NCBI GenBank assembly: GCA_930367215.1 | Contig: OV884056.1 | Coordinates: 198,627,310-198,691,309, forward strand | Reading direction: 5' to 3' | DNA length: 64,000 nucleotides | Source of the DNA: Pollenia angustigena | Lineage: Eukaryota; Arthropoda; Insecta; Diptera; Polleniidae | In this document: positions 22,604 to 33,303 of the stretch, one piece after another | Numbering within the stretch: position 1 is the first letter of the stretch | Layout of the letters: each line of letters opens with the position of its first letter | Program-made: the position numbers and the translations under genes | Notes under the pieces: generated by a model | What the model was told of the DNA's origin: nothing | Databases searched by the model: none | The model's input: the letters and a program-made list of their open reading frames with translations, nothing else

Positions 22604-22641
22604 GATTTTTGCAACGAAAAAACTCAAATGGCGCCACTGTG
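22604..22641 (-). repeat. Right Transib TIR, RSS-like with 22-nt spacer
   Basis: Read inward on the minus strand: CACAGTG (perfect V(D)J heptamer, 22635-22641), a 22-nt spacer, then GCAAAAATC (22604-22612). The outer 12 bases (CACAGTRGCGCC) and the inner GTTGCAAAAATCA are shared with the left end; the middle is not conserved. Confidence 0.88.
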
Positions 22642-22646
22642 CGTTG

Positions 22647-23402
22647 TGTTCACTCGTTAGAACCTCATGTGTAAAAATTTGGTTGTTCACTATTCTGGAT
22701 GTTCATATAACTGGGTATACATATAACCGAGCGTCTACTGTATATCTTTTTCACAAGCTCTGTCGTATGGTTTATCGTTTACAAAATAAGATTTTTGTTT
22801 ATGCACTCGTGAATAGACAAATTTGTTGTATCGTTCGTTATTCGAATTGCTAAATGTCAGAAATGATAAGTATCAATTCGAAGATCATTGTCAATTTACT
22901 TTGATTAAACTATTTAAGAAAATTAACAAAAAAAATATGAAAAATATAACAAAAAAAAAACAAATTATTTAATTTTAGTTATAGGTTTTAACTTCATGGT
23001 TTTTATTTATTTTTCTTCTTTAATAAATTTGCCATTTACATTGGTTGATACCATAAAATTAAACCAGGTATGGGAGGTTCAATTTAAGTTGATATGTAAA
23101 TAAATATTAATTGATAAGCAATTTTAATTCAGATAGTTAAAAAAATTAATTGAAATGAATTAAACATATATTAATCACTCAGAAGAATTAAATTTGTGAT
23201 GGTAGCTTCCAAATTCTAAAGAAATTTTAACGAATTCTCCAAAAAAGCGAACATTCCCAGGCTTGTCAAAAAAACACGTACAAATCAATTGTGTAATGAG
23301 ACGATACTTTGGTATGAAAATTACCAACAAAAAATAGACATTATTTTATAATTAGACGATTACACTGTGTGTAATTTTTTAAGTCATGGAAAAATAACCA
23401 TA
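22647..23402. other. No gene seen
   Basis: AT-rich flank of the Transib insertion. The pre-insertion site would read through a single CGTTG into TGTTCACTCG. No domain is found in short frames such as 22602-22853. Confidence 0.5.
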
Positions 23403-23404
23403 TA

Positions 23405-24134
23405 CGGACACCACTATGTGATAAAAGACCAAAAAAATAAGACATTTTTGGCCAAAGTCATGCACTTTTTTATGGGCCTCCAAAGATTTGGGGCATCGGT
23501 GTCATTTTTGCAAAAAAAGTGATTATTTTCAGGCTATATCTTGCAAACCGTTCAGAATTTTGATTAACGCTCTGAGACAACGTTGTAGCTCTTGCCATAA
23601 ACAACCAAAATTGTAAACATAGAAAATCAAAAAAACTTCGTCTTCAAGATCAAAATCGCAAAAAACTTTATTCGATTCGAGAAAATTTCATTTAATTTAC
23701 TTTTGCGGCTACCTAAGCGCTGCCCAAAGGGTGTTGAGAATCATTCCTAGGAAGTTTATAAGCTCTAGAAAATTGTTAACTGAGATCTAAGGTACATTTT
23801 CGTAATTAATTGTTTCCTTGAATTTTGAACGGTTTGCAACATATGGACTTGAACACGGGGAAAAAGGTAAAACAAAATCTAGTTTTTTCATGTTTTTCGC
23901 GATTTTGATCTTGAAGACGGAGTTTTTTTTGATTTTATATGTTCACAATTTTTGTTCCTTATGGCAAGGGCCATAAGTTTGCAAGATATGAGCCTGAGAA
24001 AATTATCGCTTTTTTGCAAAAATGACACCGATGCCCCAAATCTTTGGTGGCCCATAAAAAAAGTGCATGACCTTGGCCAAAACTGGGACCACGGGTCTTT
24101 TTGTTTTTGGTATTTTATCACTTAGTGGTGTCCG
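23405..24134. mobile_element. Long-TIR foldback element, CGGACACCACTA ends
   Basis: Arms of roughly 270 bp each (23405-23670 and 23880-24134) are inverted copies: CGGACACCACTA, CAAAGATTTGGGGCATCGG and CTTCAAGATCAAAATCGC occur in both. They are separated by about 210 bp. TA flanks both ends (23403-23404, 24135-24136). There is no transposase; short frames that span the arms are incidental. Arms differ by many substitutions and indels, so the element is not young. Confidence 0.8.
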
Positions 24135-24136
24135 TA

Positions 24137-26228
24137 TTTGACAATTATATTTTGATTTTGTCAAAATATTAACACAATTGTTCTCTGGGTTAACTTCAGT
24201 TTTATCTCTACATATCTCTTTACAAACACAAACATTTATCAAATCTAATTGGCTACAACAAACGTATGGTGGGTATCAGTTCATATATAATTGTAGTCTA
24301 TTTGTAAATACTAGTCTTAGAAAAAAAGTTTACTTTAATATAAATATCTTAAATAACAAAAAAATTTATATTTATATACAATTTATTTATTAGTTAGACA
24401 GTCCAAAACCAACTCTGTAAATAAATATAATTAAAAAAAAAAAAAATTACAAGTCAACCTATTTAACTAATGATCTCTATCATTCCCAGGAATATCTCTT
24501 ATGCCTGTAATTTCAACAAACAGACACCTAGTCGTGTACGTACCTAACAGTTTTGTTTACCTATTCTGTAACACTATTTTGATTATTTCAATGTAAATTT
24601 TGCCTATTCGAATAAACTATCGAAAATCGATGATGTAAAATACATTACAATTTTACCCGTAAGTAAGAAATACGTTTTAAAATTATGAAAACCATAGATA
24701 TCTATACACAACTAGATATCTATTTGTAGAAATTACGGGCATTAGTACTGAAGTTCTGGGTATAAAAAAAAATAAAACTCAGGTATAAAAAACTCCAAAA
24801 TAGAAACATTTTGCTAATACTTTAATCGGCTTTATAAATTTTTTTTTAATATCCATATATTTATTTTCGTCTGATGTCTTTTGAAGGTTAATTTATACAA
24901 AACATTTTATTGATATTCTTTAATCTGCCATAATATTTAATCGGCGTTGAAATGGAGAACCTACATTAAGATCTTAATTGTATTTTTAAATTTTCAAAGC
25001 CTTAAAAGTTTTTAACAAATCAAAAAAGTAACACTAAAGTTGTTATTCAGCAATGTCAATCTAATTAACACTTTTGTTTTTTAGGTATTAATTTAAGGTT
25101 TATTGTTTCATTTTTGTTTTTAAATTTATTGTGTGTTAGAACTAGGTTCGTATTTAGAAATCTTGGCAACGTATTTGACAGTGTTGCCTACATAAGTCTA
25201 GCTGTTGTCACATTGAGATGTCAGCAATTTTTTTTTTTTTATTTAAAAAAATTAATTGTTTTTTTTATTTGTAGTATTTTAAGTTTAAAAATGTTTAAAA
25301 AAACACTACACCACACCACAAAAAAAAAAAAAAACTAGTAAGAGTGTGATATCCGGTTATGCTGTTATAAATATATATGTATATATGTACTTATATCTGA
25401 ACTTAAAACCAGTAGAAAGGGTGTCTCATGCAGCAGCTTAGACCACCCAGCAGCTAACGAACATTGCCAAAAAAGTATTAAAATAAAAAACATTGAGTAC
25501 GATTGTTCCTTTTATACATATTTTTTTTATTTAAGCAGAAAAAAATGTACATATTTGTGTGCCATAAAAATTCTTGAAGGATATAAAATTGATGAAACCT
25601 AAACATTGATTATATTTTTGTACGATGTAGAGACCATTTATTTCAAAAATTATGAAAAAATCCCAAATTGTTGATCGTCAGGTCTGAAAGTTCTAGAGAA
25701 TAATGTATCTATACCGTTGGTGATATGAATATTTATGTGCCCTATGTAGCACATTTTAACCCTCTTTCTCTACACCGAATAGGGTTAAATTGCTTTAAAA
25801 GTTTCACTTTATTATAGTATTAGTCTCGGAATCCAAAAAATCTTAAAATTCAATTTAAATTACGGAATTTAACGAAATGAAAAATTTATTTAAGGTGTTA
25901 ATTACATACTTAATTAAAATTTGTGCTCAGATATCACAAAAAGAAAAAGTATAATTTTACAACCCGACACCACCATGGGCGTAGACAGATATTGTAAGTA
26001 AACTTCGAAATTATTTTTTTGCACAAAAATGTCACATGTAAGTTTGTAGGAACTCAAGGAACAGCATATCATCTGGACGTGGCAGCATATCGCCCCTCCA
26101 GAGTATTTTTTTTACGCCTTTAAACGCCTAAAAAATTAAAAACTAGATATAATATTAACAATACTTATTGTTACTTAATTTTTTTTATCTTTCTGTTAAC
26201 GAGTTTTTGAAAAGCTTTTTATAAAAAA
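24137..26228. other. No gene seen
   Basis: AT-rich sequence with poly-A/T runs (for example 25220-25250 and 25318-25335). No coding, RNA or transposon signature that I can support. Confidence 0.5.
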
Positions 26229-26975
26229 ACTAGCTGGCCCGGCAAACGTTGTTTTGCCACATAACTTATTTCCGATTGCCCTATTAAATGTCCTGTCCTC
26301 TTTCCGATGTTACAGTGTAAGCATGCCAAATTCTAAGAAAACTGGTTGATTAGTTAGGAAGATAGAGGGAGGGGGAGCTTTTACCCCTCTTGCTGTATTT
26401 CACGCCTTAAATAATAAAAACTATAGGCTTTAGTGCTTTCCAACTGTAACACTATTTGCCTGCGAAATTTCAAAAAAATCGGTTGATTAGTTACGAACAT
26501 AAAGAGAGGGGGAGCTTTTAGCCCTCTTACTCTATTTCACACCCTATTCCTTATTCTAATTCAGATGTTACATTGTCTGCATGCCAAATTTTAAGAAAAC
26601 CGGTTGATTAGTGTAAAAGATTGGGGAATGGGAGCTTTTACCCCTATTGCAATACTTTGCGCCCTCTAGCGATATAAAATATACTCTACGACCTCATACC
26701 TAACAAATACACGTACAAAATTTCATAAAAATCAAACCGTTCGGAGGAGTTCAAAATGGAGGGACTTTTGTTGATATTTGTATGGGAATAAAAATACATG
26801 TTTCGGAATGAATGTAGTGTTCACTAAAATGGCTATAACGCAAATCCAATACACATTTGAAGACCGTTGATACATAAAAACCTTGGTATTGACGTCACCT
26901 TCCACGTGAACTTTACAAACAAAATCGCATTTCAGAGAACATCAATTACAAACACAATTCAACTTTTTTTTACAT
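26229..26975. repeat. Dispersed fly repeat with ~130-bp subrepeats
   Basis: It starts CTAGCTGGCCCGGCAAACGT, a sequence type I associate with a widespread arthropod repeat. It contains at least three diverged units of about 125-130 bp, each with TGCCAAATTTTAAGAAAAC-like, CGGTTGATTAG and GGGGGAGCTTTTACCCCT words (near 26325, 26465 and 26580). The family class is not known to me, and no protein is recognised. Confidence 0.6.
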
Positions 26976-27240
26976 ATATAGAATAACTTTCAAGGGGTTT
27001 GATTACAAATTTTTTTGAAGAATTTTCTTAAAGTTTTATAAAAATCAGATTTAAGAGTATTCTTTCTATCTGAAACCTTTCGAAGGGTTTTATAAGGAAT
27101 CTGCTTTGAAGAACTTGTTGAAAACGTTTGTTAAAAGTTTCCTTAAGAAAACTTTTCGAAGAATTTCCTTATGGGTATTTTATAAATAACTTTTCGAAGA
27201 GTTTGTTAACGAATCGTATAGAAAACTTGTTGTTGACCTG
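26975..27240. repeat. Diverged CTTTTCGAAGAGTTT satellite
   Basis: The same word family as 17590-18370: several CTTTTCGAAGA and TTTTATAGAAA-like units, strongly diverged. Confidence 0.55.
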
Positions 27241-27274
27241 AAGAAGAAGTGTTGCTGAGTTGACAATCCTTAGT

Positions 27275-27379
27275 CAGTGATACCAACTTTTTGAAAGCAA
27301 AAAGCACTTTAAAATTTAAAAAAAGCACTAAAAAGCACTATTTCGAGCAAAGTAAAAAAGCACTAAGTTGGCATCACTG
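27275..27379. mobile_element. 105-bp hAT MITE with TSD TCCTTAGT
   Basis: The ends CAGTGATACCAACTT and inverse AAGTTGGCATCACTG are flanked by perfect 8-bp repeats TCCTTAGT (27267-27274 and 27380-27387). The body is made of AAAAAGCACT repeats. It has no coding capacity and must be moved in trans by a hAT transposase. Confidence 0.92.
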
Positions 27380-27581
27380 TCCTTAGTCGATGTTCGTAGA
27401 ACTTTGAGTCGTTCCAGTGCGCAAAAACGATTATCGTGACCACTTGCATTTGTGAAAGAGTTTTGTAAAGATTTTCAAAAAATAAAATAAAAAAGCTTTA
27501 AGGCCTTTGTCTATACAAACTTTCTTAAAAGTTTATTTTGATATTTGTTCGAAGAGTGTTTTGCCTGTTTTTAGAAAACAT

Positions 27582-27680
27582 AAACAAGTGAGTGAGTGTT
27601 AAATTATATTGAAAACAACAATAAAAAACGAAATTTTTTTTTTTGTTTTCAATAAAATTTCTCACTCACCCACTTGTTTA
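27582..27680. repeat. Foldback palindrome, 37-bp arms
   Basis: AAACAAGTGAGTGAGTGTTA is inverted at the right as CTCACTCACCCACTTGTTTA, and the arms continue through TATTGAAAACAA. The loop is about 20 bp. It is probably a small MITE or part of one. Confidence 0.6.
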
Positions 27681-27773
27681 CGTAGCATTTTTAACGACAA
27701 TCAGCTGATTTGCGTTCCAACTTGAAAATTTCACCTGTTTAACGTTATCTGAAACACGGATTTTTTCGGCTAA

Positions 27774-27899
27774 GGGCCATTATTACAACTTGAAGTTAGC
27801 TAAAGTTAAGATTAAATTGACAGATAATAATGTGTTATCTGTCAAAAAGCATCTGTTAACTGTCGGATAACAGCTAACGCCAAGTTATAATAATGGCCC
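27774..27899. mobile_element. PIF/Harbinger-type MITE with TAA TSD
   Basis: The ends GGGCCATTATTACAACTTG and inverse CAAGTTATAATAATGGCCC are flanked by TAA on both sides (27771-27773, 27900-27902). A 3-bp TWA target and GGGCC-starting termini are typical of PIF/Harbinger. 126 bp, non-coding. Confidence 0.8.
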
Positions 27900-27902
27900 T
27901 AA

Positions 27903-29490
27903 ATGTAGTTTTTTTATTATTTCATTAAAGACAAACATTTTAAGCAAAACTAAGATGTTCCGTCAAAATTTTGTGTACAAACTTGGTAATGGCGGTGCAA
28001 AATCTGTTTTCAGTTTTACCAAACCTAAATGGATTACTTTAGAAACGGCGCGCTTAAGAGAACGATAATGGGTGACTTGTTTTCACTTGATTAAGTTGTC
28101 AATCGACATCATGGATCAGGCGGCAAGGCTTTTTTGCAGAGTGTCCTTAAATAAGTTTTGCTTAGATTTTTGAATGCAAACCTTTGCGAAATGTTTTTAT
28201 AGGAAACTTTACAAAAATAATCGAATATAAAAGTTAAATTCATGATCAGCTTTACCGTTGGTACTACTAAAGTAGCAATTCGCCACTTTTTCGACTACTT
28301 CGGTACTATATTGCTACTTTTACAAAATGTACCCAAATGTGATACTTTTTGTAGGTCTTGACGCCCTATATCGGGCGAAATATTGGTCTAGCCCATGAAA
28401 ATATAAACGTGATAGAACCAATATGTGAATAGATTTGGATTCAGTATGCTAAAGTCAATTAAAATCTCATAAAAAAATTCTTGCTCCCGATTTGTTTCTG
28501 TTTTTTAATGTTTTCTGGGATTTTTTTTACCATTTATAAAATGTTGTTTAAATTTTAAATAAGTTGAACAAAATACGTTGAAAACCATGATTTGGAGGTT
28601 CCCCTTTTTTTTATCAAATCGTCTTTTTGGTGCCACTTTTTGTATATATGATCTTTTTTTTTTTTGTACTACTTGAAAATATCCAACGGTAACGCTGTCC
28701 ATGATTCTTTTGTTGAAATGCAGGACGAGGTAAAGGCTGTCGAAATAGAATTGTAAAAATGCTTGTAATTTAAAGAAAAAATGTTGACCGGTTGTATTAA
28801 TTTAAAATATTTGTTTATAAAGCCTTATGCCCACCTGATTTTATTATCCTCAAAATTTGCATCTTTACAAATAGAAATACACAAAGTCCCATAAATTATT
28901 CAAATACCTCCTTTTCGTTAATTCTTATTGCCTTTGTTTTTGTTTATAATGGAATTTTATTACAAATGTCTTGATTTTAAATATTTCTAGCCTACATTTA
29001 TTTATTCATTCCTTTTATTTGTCCATACATCTGGTTAGTTATTTTAGCAACTAGAAGTGTTCAAAATCAACAACTGTGTGAAAAATATGTTGTAATCAAA
29101 AAATTGTACTTGTACAACTTGTCCGCCTAAAGATTTTCTCATATCCAGCAAATGAATTGCATTGATATTGACAAATAAACAACAAAAATGTTTTATGTTA
29201 AAAAAAAAATAATGCAAAAAGGCCATTCAACTGCTGCCACAAAAAAATAGTATATAGACGAGAGCATAAACTTGGTCATATTAAAAAGTTGATTAAAAAC
29301 CCACATTAAAATTAAAAATAAATTTAAAAAAAATCGTTATTAAGCAAAACAATATCTAAGACATGTAAATGAATTATGGCATAAATGGAGAGAGAAGATT
29401 TATAGGATTCTATTGAGAGAGAGAGACAGAAAAGGAAACGAGGGTTGTTTAAAAAAGATGAAAAAGAAACAAGTTTTCTTAAGTCAAGTC
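27903..29490. other. No gene seen
   Basis: Non-coding and moderately AT-rich. A frame around 28660-28780 shows a short protein-like stretch (NAVHDSFVEMQDEVKAVEIEL) that could be a transposon relic, but I cannot assign it. A GA microsatellite lies near 29410-29430. Confidence 0.4.
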
Positions 29491-29493
29491 TTA

Positions 29494-31007
29494 TAGTGTT
29501 TTCACATCTAAAGTTAAAACCTGGTTTTAACATTAAAACTATTAACAGCTGATTTTGCGTTCACATTACAAGTTTTTTAAATCCGGTTTTAACTCATAAT
29601 TTGCCTAATAGTTTTCTGCAAAATAAAATTAATTTCTCGTAGAAATAATTAAATTTGTATAAGAAATGAATGCAGGAAAATGCTTGGAAATCAAACAATT
29701 TTATATTAAAAGTGTATCTTAGAATATTTCATCGGTTTGACGTTTTTTTATTTTTTTAAATTAATTTATTTTTATTGAGTGCCATCCCAGCTAGCATTTG
29801 TCTGATAATTTTTTGTTATTATTATCTAAATGGGTCTTCTAAGATCCCATTTGATGAATTTTCAATTAAGCGATTGAAAAAAGAAATATCGTGACCTAAA
29901 ACGCAAAGGCCCTTACTAACCAAAAATCGTGTTTTTCGTTGGTTCTGATGTATTGCATCAACAGAAATATCAGCAATATTTTGAGAAACAAAAAAATCTA
30001 CAAAACATTAAATTGTAAACGCTTAAAGCCAAACTAATCGTGTGCATAATATGCAACATTTTCAATTGTCAAAATAAAACTTGTACGTTTTTTATAAGTA
30101 AACTAATTATTAACAGTTAAAGGCAATTTATCATTTAAAAAGGGTTTTTGCCTTCCCTGTCTTCTTTTCAAAATGTTAGGTAGAGCCTTTTACGTTTAAG
30201 GTAACGATTAGATCCGTCGATTCGTAATGATTTCTAAACATTTTCTAATATTATGTATTTTTGCCCATTCGTCTCGTCAAATTAAAAGAGAAAAAAAGTT
30301 ATTTTCTTGTCTGCCAAACAAATAAAAAAATTGGCTAAAAAAGAAGCCCAAAAATTACTGTCAATCAATGAAAATAAGTGTCAGTTCGAATGGTTTTTTT
30401 ATTTCCTTTACGAGAACCCAATATCTTTTGTTTTGTTCAAAATAAAGTTGGTTCAAATAATCAAAAGCCATAATCTTGCTGCTTTTATCGGGGGAAAAAA
30501 GTCAAAACATGACAATTAAAAAATTATTTGAAATGTAAAAAAACTATATAATTTACGATTAAAAAACGAGACGATAAATACTAACTAATGATTAGAAAAA
30601 CTACCATTAACTTGCTCAAAAAAAAATCAGAAAATTGCATCAAAAATTATTCTTTGAGGTGATTCATCGGTAGTGTAGCATTTTCTCACAACAAGAGTAT
30701 AGTTTATGATCGAAAAATTAGCTCATATGCGGTTATGTGAAGCTGATTCCTAAAGTATTGGATTGTGATATAAAATGCAAGCTGGGATTATACATTATCA
30801 GCTGTTTTCAATCTTCATAACTTGGTAGTACTGAATTTAGTACAACGAAAACATGGTTGTATTTCATAAAATCTACTTAAAACCAAATCAAAAGAGGTTT
30901 TAAAATGGTTTTAAAAAATTTATTTTGTATGGTAAAACCAGGTTTTAATGATTGGTTTTATCGTTAAAACCAAAATTTGTATTAAAACCTTCAGTGTGAA
31001 AACACTA
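29494..31007. mobile_element. TIR element, TAGTGTTTTCACA ends, TTA TSD
   Basis: TAGTGTTTTCACATCTAAAG at the left is matched by the inverse of TGTGAAAACACTA at the right, flanked by TTA on both sides (29491-29493, 31008-31010). Subterminal GGTTTTAA motifs are repeated at both ends in both orientations. The 1.5-kb body has no recognisable transposase and holds a second TIR pair (29784-30788). A 3-bp TWA target suggests PIF/Harbinger, an inference only. Confidence 0.7.
29784..30788. mobile_element. Nested TIR element, ATCCCAGCTWGCATTT ends
   Basis: ATCCCAGCTAGCATTTGTC at the left is inverted at the right (AAAATGCAAGCTGGGAT). It lies entirely within 29494-31007. No clear target duplication, no recognised protein. 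Confidence 0.5.
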
Positions 31008-31027
31008 TTACATTAAGCCTTAACTAG

Positions 31028-31110
31028 GGTGCTCCGGAGGGCTAGTTGGTAGTGTGCTGATCTAACAGTGCGAGGGTTTGTGATTTCAATTCCCGCCAGC
31101 GACTTGGGGT
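31028..31110 (+). mobile_element. tRNA-derived SINE, 5' part
   Basis: An A-box-like GGGCTAGTTGGTAGTG is followed about 40 bp later by a B-box-like GATTTCAATTCCC, with the same head (GCTCCGG) as the SINE copies at 43215 and 54240. It resembles a tRNA but cannot pair an acceptor stem. The copy is cut at its 3' side by the MITE at 31114 and resumes after 31400. Confidence 0.65.
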
Positions 31111-31113
31111 ATA

Positions 31114-31398
31114 ATCACCGCATTCGATATCGCGTAAATTATCGTATCGTGTAAACTATCGTATTTTTCTAGATTCGATAGACACTGACGTACCGAATGA
31201 AAACTCGAGAGATGTAATGCCTTTGGTTACTCGATATCGAATGCAATCATCTAAAACAACGATACATCGTTGGCTGATTATTTAATTGTCGTATGTGGAT
31301 ACAAATTACATACGACAATTAAATAATCAACCGACGACATTTCTTTCGATATCGAGTGTTATGATACAAAAATTTTGCTCGATATCGTATGCGGTGAT
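31114..31398. mobile_element. TA-flanked MITE, ATCACCGCATTCGATATC ends
   Basis: ATCACCGCATTCGATATCG and inverse CGATATCGTATGCGGTGAT are bounded by TA (31112-31113, 31399-31400). An internal perfect hairpin has arms GATTATTTAATTGTCGTATG. It is inserted in the tRNA-derived SINE that starts at 31028. 285 bp, non-coding. Confidence 0.8.
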
Positions 31399-31400
31399 TA

Positions 31401-32711
31401 GACCCCTGGCCTGATTTACTTAAACAGATCTAAGATCTATGTAAGTTTCTAATGATCGGTTTATAACGTTAAAATATAATTTGTGATTATATTTGTTAAT
31501 CTTATAAAATAAAATAAATAAATAAGCCAGAATTATGACAAAATTAATGATATCCTGCTGATCGTAAGCAGTTTAAGAGATAAACTTTAGACATTGTATT
31601 TTAGACTTGTAATCACACTTTATTACTTGTATTGTCAAATAAAGTATTGGACACAAAAAGTTCTCTTAATATTTCGAAGAATGCCCTTTCACATATTTTA
31701 ATTCCTTTTCGATCTCTTTTACTCCTTTTTCTTACTTCAATTCCATTGACTCTACTTAATTAAATTAATTTTTATTTTATTTCGTTGTCTAATCGTTAAC
31801 AATTTGACTATTAACACTGGAAAACAAATGAAAACACATAAAAGCACAAATTGTTTAACAATTTAAATAGAAAATTTGTTTAAATAACGCAAAACAAACG
31901 ATTATGGTTAAACAATTAAAGTGTTTAACAAGCAGCCTTCCAGGCAACGAATTCACTCAATTCTGCACAATATCGCTCGCAACACACACCATCAGCAACA
32001 AACAATGCGTTTTCTACTTGTCTTTTCGAATGGTGCTGCCACCAACCAGCAACACTTTCGCTTTATAAAAAACAAAAAACAAAAAAAAAAAAAAAACTGT
32101 TTCCAAACAATGATCTTTAAACCATTTCTGCGGAATAAACTGCATGCGAAGATCAACAGAAACATGAAAAAATTCATTGAAAAACTATAGTGTCAACTGA
32201 AATTTGTGTTTATGTAGACTCGTTGTTGTTATTGTCTAAAACAACAATAGTATTTAACTAAAAAAAAAAACAACACCAACATTGACTGGAAATTGTGCAA
32301 TAACGATTTGCAAAAATGGCCATTTGAACATGGCCATTATTGGTCAATTGCATTGAAAATTTGCTTCTTTTGTTTTGTCCCAAATAAAAACAAACATTCG
32401 AAATCGATTTTAAATAAAAAGCAAAAGTTTTTATTATTTTTATTTGAGGTTGTTGGTAGGGAAATAAAAGAATGCCTAGACAATGCGACAAATAGACGCA
32501 TGTTCAATGTTAGTTTAAGTTTGTCGTATTGTCATGTATTAACCCTTAACAAAGCAGGTTGGCCTTTGAAGGGATTAATGCAGTTTATTGCTTGTTGAAA
32601 TCAAAATATTAAAATTAAAAAGGTATAAGTTTTCAATTGATTTAGTAAAAAATTGCCTTAATTCCTTAGCAGGGTTAATGTTGTAGAAAACGGGAAAAAC
32701 GTGAAGTTACC
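31401..32711. other. No gene seen
   Basis: It begins with the probable 3' part of the interrupted SINE (to the AATAAATAAATAAG tail near 31525). The rest is AT-rich with no domain in any short frame (31921-32190 and 32293-32598 look incidental). Confidence 0.45.
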
Positions 32712-32799
32712 TTATGGTGTTTTGAGTAGCGTGAGTTACGGCTCTGATAGAGAGACATAACAGTTAAAAAAAATATAAAACGACAAATTCAACGGAATG

Positions 32800-33125
32800 A
32801 CCAAAATTAAGGCGTTATGAGCTGACAAATATATGCCATTTTGTGCTTCAAAATAATTTCCGTCATATGGCCTCCAAGACTACGACTTATGAGCGCCATC
32901 CTGTCGGTCCAGTTTTTAACCACTTTTTCAAGCATACCTGGTTTTATTTCTTCAACAGTGTGTCAAATGTTGGCTTCTCAATGATTAATCGTTGCTGATT
33001 TATCAGCGTAGATTAAAAATTTTACGTACCCCCACAAAAAGTAGTCCAAAGGTGTAAAATAACGCAAACGAGGAGGCGAATTCACAGGTCCATTTGTTTT
33101 TTGTTCGGCCAGCACTCGAGGGATG
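32800..33125 (-). pseudogene. mariner-type transposase, C-terminal fragment
   Basis: The minus strand reads NGPVNSPPRLRYFTPLDYFL, then WGYVKFLIYADKSATINH, a stop, and later EEIKPGMLEKVV, NWTDRMALISRSLGGHM, TEIILKH. FTPLDYFLWGY is the third-acidic-residue block of the family, with the Asp itself replaced. Two in-frame stops. It pairs with the fragment at 35480-36130. Confidence 0.75.
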
Positions 33126-33303
33126 ACTCCTGCTAATGTATTGCATTAAGTTGAATCTAGGAAAATAGGTTATAGGATGGAGGAAAGAGCCAATAGTGCT
33201 TGTGAAAATTCGACTGGAATTTATTCATGTTAAAATTGAGAGGGGAGATTTAACAAAAGGATGGGCTCTTGAGGATAAACGTGTATAAAGAACAAACATA
33301 CTA

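Larger units (their letters stand above)
19294..22641 (+). mobile_element. Complete Transib transposon with CGTTG TSD
   Basis: The 3348-bp element is bounded by inverted termini starting CACAGTAGCGCC (left) and CACAGTGGCGCC (right, reverse complement). It is flanked on both sides by the 5-bp direct repeat CGTTG (19289-19293, 22642-22646). Five-bp GC-containing duplications and CAC-starting termini are the known signature of Transib, the superfamily related to the RAG1 core. The only long frame inside is the transposase. No RAG2-like frame is present. Structure, target duplication and open reading frame together indicate a recent, structurally complete copy. Confidence 0.95.

Noticed and set aside
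19294..22641. ProtoRAG-type locus with a RAG2 partner
   Set aside because: Only one long ORF exists between the termini and no kelch-like or PHD-like frame is present on either strand, so it is a simple Transib.
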